Source of the DNA: a virus
Reading direction: 5' to 3' (one strand)
DNA: 59,941 bases
Virus record (IMG/VR): IMGVR_UViG_3300050821_003226
Location: 1 to 59,941 of that record
A program made the position numbers and the translations under genes. Below are positions 56,994 through 59,941 of this stretch, piece by piece. Position 1 is the stretch's first letter; each line of letters opens with the position of its first letter. The notes under the pieces are model-generated. The model did not search any database and was not told the DNA's origin. It saw nothing but the letters and a program-made list of their open reading frames with translations.

Positions 56994-58622
56994 ATGACGA
57001 CGGACGTTACGAAAGCTCCGACCCCGATCGAGTTCAAACTCATCCCGCTGGCCTCGATCATCGAGAGTCCATGGAATCCGCGGCATCATTTCGATCCGGT
57101 GAAAGAGGCGAACATGAAGGCCTCGCTCATCGCGCACGGCCAACTGACGATCGCGCTGGTGCGGCCCATCGCGGGCGGGAAGTTCGAGCTCGCCGCCGGG
57201 CATCGCCGGTTCCGCGGGGCGAAGGCGGCCGGCCTCGCGACGCTCCGGTGCGAAGTGCGCGAGATGGAAGACGGCCCGTTCTGCGAGATTCTCGGGATTG
57301 AGAACGACGAACGCGATAACCTGCACCCGCTGGATCAAGCGGAATCGTACAAGCTGCTGATGGAGCATTCCGGGTACGACGTAGCGAAGATCGCGGAACG
57401 GATCCAGCGGAGCCACGACTTCGTCCATGATCGCCTCCGGTTACTGCAACTCATTCCGGCGCTTAAGGCGGACTTCCTCGCCGGGCGGTTCCTGCTCGCG
57501 CATGCGATTCTCCTAGCCAAGCTCTCGGACGAGCAGCAGGCAAAGGCGATGTCGACCCGCGTCGCGCACGCGGGGATGAGCCGCACGATCGGTGGCCTGT
57601 ATCGCGATCAGGAGGCGACGCTTGATAAGGGCGAGTTTCCGTTTGTTCCGGTTTCTCCGGCGGAGCTGCAGGAGTGGATCAACGACAACTGCCGGTTCGA
57701 GCCGGAGGCGGTGCAGCTCGAGGAGGATTTCCCCGAGACGGCCGCGTTGCTCGAGTCCGCGCAGGAGACCGGCGTCAAGACCGTCTACATCACGGACGGC
57801 TATCAGGTCTCGCAGGGCGCGCGCGATGTGAACGTGAAGACGATTCCGGAACGTTCGTGGAAACGAGCGGACGGTGAAGAAGGCTCGAAGACCTGTGACA
57901 AGGCCGTCGTCGGGATCTATGCCGATGGCGATCGGCGCGGGGAAGCGATCGGCGTATGCGTCAGCAAAACGAGCTGCACCGTGCATTGGGGCGCGGAAGT
58001 GAAGGCGCGGCACGAGCGCGAGGCGAAGCGGGAGAAGAATCCGAATGCGACCGCGGGCAAGCCGAAGAAGGCGAAGGCCCTCAAACCCTATACGCCGGCG
58101 CAGATCAAAGCGAAGCGCACGACGTCGATCCGGGTCGCGGCCGCGAAGCCGATGGAGGCCGTCCTCGAGCGCGCGCACCTGAAACCGTCACGCCAGCTCA
58201 TCGCGGCCGCGCGCACGTGGGCGACGAAACAGGCCCGCGTGAAAGGCTCCTTGAGCGCCGAGCAACTCATTGTCGCGCAGTTCGCCGCGCGGTTCGGGAG
58301 TATCGAATGGGTGCTCCGCGAGCGGATCGGCGAGCTCAAGATCTTCGGCGTCGACCAGGTCCTTAAGATTGTGAAGGTCGACACCTGCATCTATTGCGGA
58401 TGCGGCGCCGAGAATGCGTGTGATTTGGGCTACAACCCGAAGACGTACGGCCGCCTCCGCTGCAACTGGATCTCGAAGGCTCCATTCGTCTGCAGCAACC
58501 CGGTCTGCGTCGCCCAACATGAGAAGGCCGGCGGAAAGCTCGACGCGAAGGCGAAAGCCGCCGTCGGCGCCGCGGTACTAGACGATGCGGCCGCGGCCGA
58601 CGACTTCGACGACGAGGACTGA
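56994..58622 (+). CDS. ParB-family protein with Cys-rich C-terminus
   Basis: 542 residues, GGAG upstream. ParB N-domain: IPLASIIESPWNPRHHFDPV, LIAHGQLTIALVRPI, FELAAGHRRFRGAKAAG (GHRR at 69-72), then HTH SGYDVAKIAERIQRSHDFVH. A long tail (200-540) has zinc-like CIYCGCGAENAC and CSNPVCVAQH. It binds DNA as a ParB-like clamp or a non-partition transcription factor. No ParA is visible in the window. Confidence 0.85.
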   Translation: MTTDVTKAPTPIEFKLIPLASIIESPWNPRHHFDPVKEANMKASLIAHGQLTIALVRPIAGGKFELAAGHRRFRGAKAAGLATLRCEVREMEDGPFCEILGIENDERDNLHPLDQAESYKLLMEHSGYDVAKIAERIQRSHDFVHDRLRLLQLIPALKADFLAGRFLLAHAILLAKLSDEQQAKAMSTRVAHAGMSRTIGGLYRDQEATLDKGEFPFVPVSPAELQEWINDNCRFEPEAVQLEEDFPETAALLESAQETGVKTVYITDGYQVSQGARDVNVKTIPERSWKRADGEEGSKTCDKAVVGIYADGDRRGEAIGVCVSKTSCTVHWGAEVKARHEREAKREKNPNATAGKPKKAKALKPYTPAQIKAKRTTSIRVAAAKPMEAVLERAHLKPSRQLIAAARTWATKQARVKGSLSAEQLIVAQFAARFGSIEWVLRERIGELKIFGVDQVLKIVKVDTCIYCGCGAENACDLGYNPKTYGRLRCNWISKAPFVCSNPVCVAQHEKAGGKLDAKAKAAVGAAVLDDAAAADDFDDED

Positions 58623-58626
58623 GGCA

Positions 58627-59052
58627 ATGACGAGCCCGGCGCAGCACGTCCTTTTCCACGACGATAGTGCGAAGCTCGCCGGCGTCGCGGCCGCGTGGTG
58701 GCGCGCGCGGATCGAGGCGCCGAAGTTCGACGCGATCGGGTCGACGCAGCGCGACGCGCCAATGCATCTCGCGCAAGATCTCGCCGCGATGAACGTCCGC
58801 GCCGCCTCGGGCGAACAGTTCATCGCGTTCGAGCGCGAGCTCACGAAGGTCCTCCTCGAGCGGCGGCCGCTGATCGTCGACGTCGACTACGATCCCGACG
58901 ATACGCTGTGGGCCGCGGCGAAGGAGGCCGAGGTCGACCGGAGTCGGTTCCCGTGGAAGACGACGATGTGGATGGACTGGCGCGCGGGCCGGATCCGGAC
59001 GCGCAGCGGGTACGGGCGGCCGATCGAACCGCTCTGGCCGGAGGTCCAGTAA
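58627..59052 (+). CDS. Hypothetical protein, 141 aa
   Basis: ATG 58627. Mixed alpha/beta: VAAAWWRARIEAPKFDAIGS, FIAFERELTKVLLERRPLIV, DVDYDPDDTLWAAAKEAEVD. An acidic strand (VDVDYDPDD) might bind metal. No family was recognised. Confidence 0.5.
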   Translation: MTSPAQHVLFHDDSAKLAGVAAAWWRARIEAPKFDAIGSTQRDAPMHLAQDLAAMNVRAASGEQFIAFERELTKVLLERRPLIVDVDYDPDDTLWAAAKEAEVDRSRFPWKTTMWMDWRAGRIRTRSGYGRPIEPLWPEVQ

Positions 59053-59057
59053 CGCCG

Positions 59058-59771
59058 ATGATCATTCTCTTTGACGTCGAAACCACCGGCGCCGGCGAGG
59101 GCGCCGAGATCATCGAGGCCGCGGTCGCCGAGGTCACGATGCCGGCGGGCGAGACGCCGTATCTGATCGCGCTCGGCGACGTGCGCGTCCAGCGCTACAA
59201 GCCGACGAAGCCGATCGACTTGGGCGCGCTCGCCGCGCATCATATTCTCGAGGCGGAGCTCACGAACGAACCGCCGGCGTCGACGTTCGCGCTACCGGCG
59301 GAGACGAAGCTCATGATCGGCCATAACATCGACTTCGATTGGAAGATGGCCGGGTCGCCGCCGATCCACCGCGTCTGTACGCTCGCCCTCGCGCGCTCCG
59401 TCTGGCCGACGCTCGACACCTACAGCCAGGGCGCGCTCCTCTATCACTTGCTCCCGCATCACGTCGCGCGGGAGAAGCTCGTCACGGCGCATAACGCGGA
59501 GACGGACGTCCGGAACCTCTTCCTCGTCCTCTCGGCGATCTGCGCCGTCCTTCAACCGAAGTCGTGGCGCGAGCTCTACCGATTCGGCGAGGAGGCGCGG
59601 ATCCCGAAGTTCATCACGTTCGGGAAGCACAAGCCGAAGCCGGGCGAGGCGCCGAAGCCGTTCACCGAGCTCCCGCGGAGTTATCGCGAGTGGCTGCTCA
59701 AAGAGCCGGAGATGGATCCCTACGTCAAGGTCGCCGTCCGGCGGTCGTTCGGGATGGCGGACGTCGAATGA
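59058..59771 (+). CDS. DnaQ-like 3'-5' exonuclease (ExoX-like)
   Basis: 237 residues. DEDDh motifs: FDVETTG (Asp6, Glu8), IGHNIDFD (His89-Asp94) and AHNAETDV (His145, Asp150). C-terminal FGKHKPKPGE and LPRSYREWLL match the ExoX type. It degrades single-stranded 3' ends, acting in repair or replication. The stop overlaps the ASCH-like start (ATGA), closing the circle. Confidence 0.87.
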   Translation: MIILFDVETTGAGEGAEIIEAAVAEVTMPAGETPYLIALGDVRVQRYKPTKPIDLGALAAHHILEAELTNEPPASTFALPAETKLMIGHNIDFDWKMAGSPPIHRVCTLALARSVWPTLDTYSQGALLYHLLPHHVAREKLVTAHNAETDVRNLFLVLSAICAVLQPKSWRELYRFGEEARIPKFITFGKHKPKPGEAPKPFTELPRSYREWLLKEPEMDPYVKVAVRRSFGMADVE

Positions 59772-59941
59772 AAGAGCGCCCGATTCTCTTCTCCGGCGCG
59801 ATGGTCCGCGCGCTCCTCAATGGCTCGAAGACGCAGACGCGGCGCGTCGTCCGGCCGCAACCGCCGGCGCAGGCCGTGGACGCCGGCGTCATTATCTCGA
59901 ACAGTGCGTCGAACGGCGAATGGAGCTGGCTCGACGATCCG
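59768..59941 (+). CDS. ASCH/PUA-like phage protein, N-terminal part
   Basis: ATG at 59768 overlaps the stop of the ExoX-like gene (ATGA). It encodes the typical family N-terminus, with PILFSGAMVRALLNGSKTQT followed by RRV. The contig end truncates it, and the frame continues at position 2 of the window to the stop at 554-556. Confidence 0.75.
   Translation, partial: MKERPILFSGAMVRALLNGSKTQTRRVVRPQPPAQAVDAGVIISNSASNGEWSWLDDP
59845..59941. repeat. Terminal direct repeat, copy 2 (circular overlap)
   Basis: Identical to positions 1-97. Removing one copy leaves a circle of 59,844 bp. The reading frame starting at 59768 continues without a break into position 2. Confidence 0.95.

Noticed and set aside
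1-59941. CRISPR arrays, insertion sequences and transposase genes
   Set aside because: I looked for regular 25-40 base direct repeats with spacers and for transposase motifs and found none. The fibre repeats are coding.

Overview
The window is the complete genome of a tailed double-stranded DNA phage (Caudoviricetes), written as a linear contig. Its first 97 bases are identical to its last 97, so the molecule closes into a circle of about 59,844 bp and the contig ends cut one gene in two. The DNA is G+C-rich by eye. Every gene I can support is on the + strand, mostly with ATGA/GTGA/TAATG stop-start overlaps. The tail genes (DUF2460, DUF2163, NlpC/P60, J-like tip protein) and a short tape measure of 561 residues suggest a siphovirus with a tail of roughly 85-90 nm. 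The host cannot be named. A GC-rich, probably Gram-negative, bacterium fits best.

Layout. (1) 0.5-6.3 kb: an accessory block of small genes: HNH-type protein, XF1762-like protein, XRE regulator, zinc-finger proteins and several common phage proteins of unknown role. (2) 6.4-7.5 kb: a frameshifted ParB-like gene and two cold-shock proteins. (3) 7.8-20.7 kb: a TerS-like HTH protein, then a large set of fibre and decoration proteins, including a 1290-residue repetitive fibre. (4) 20.7-22.4 kb: an Acb2-like helical-hairpin protein and a glycosyltransferase. (5) 22.3-34 kb: head genes: TerL, a portal-MuF fusion, a SAM methyltransferase, a protease-scaffold fusion with a likely internal scaffold start, a major capsid protein with an Ig-like insertion, connectors, tail terminator, tail tube and a G/GT-type chaperone pair. 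(6) 34-42.2 kb: tail tape measure and tip, with a membrane-anchored PAS protein and a DUF6527-like protein inside the tip genes. (7) 42.2-44 kb: a probable lysis set: holin-like protein, DUF5675 protein and spanin-like proteins. (8) 44.3-45 kb: non-coding DNA with a tRNA-Thr(CGU) and AT-rich repeats. (9) 45-53 kb: recombination genes: an excisionase-like HTH, a YqaJ exonuclease, a candidate annealing protein, an SbcC/RecF-like ATPase, a HerA-type ATPase and a PD-(D/E)XK nuclease. (10) 53-59.9 kb: small membrane proteins, a GTAAC-repeat region, a replisome organizer, a probable helicase-loader partner, ParB and an ExoX-like exonuclease.

How it works together. The replication genes look like an initiator plus loader that recruit host machinery: I see no DNA polymerase, primase or replicative helicase. 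I also see no integrase, although two HTH regulators and ParB are present, so the lifestyle (virulent, integrative with a host enzyme, or plasmid-like) is open. Functions are inferred from motifs read by eye; no database search was run.
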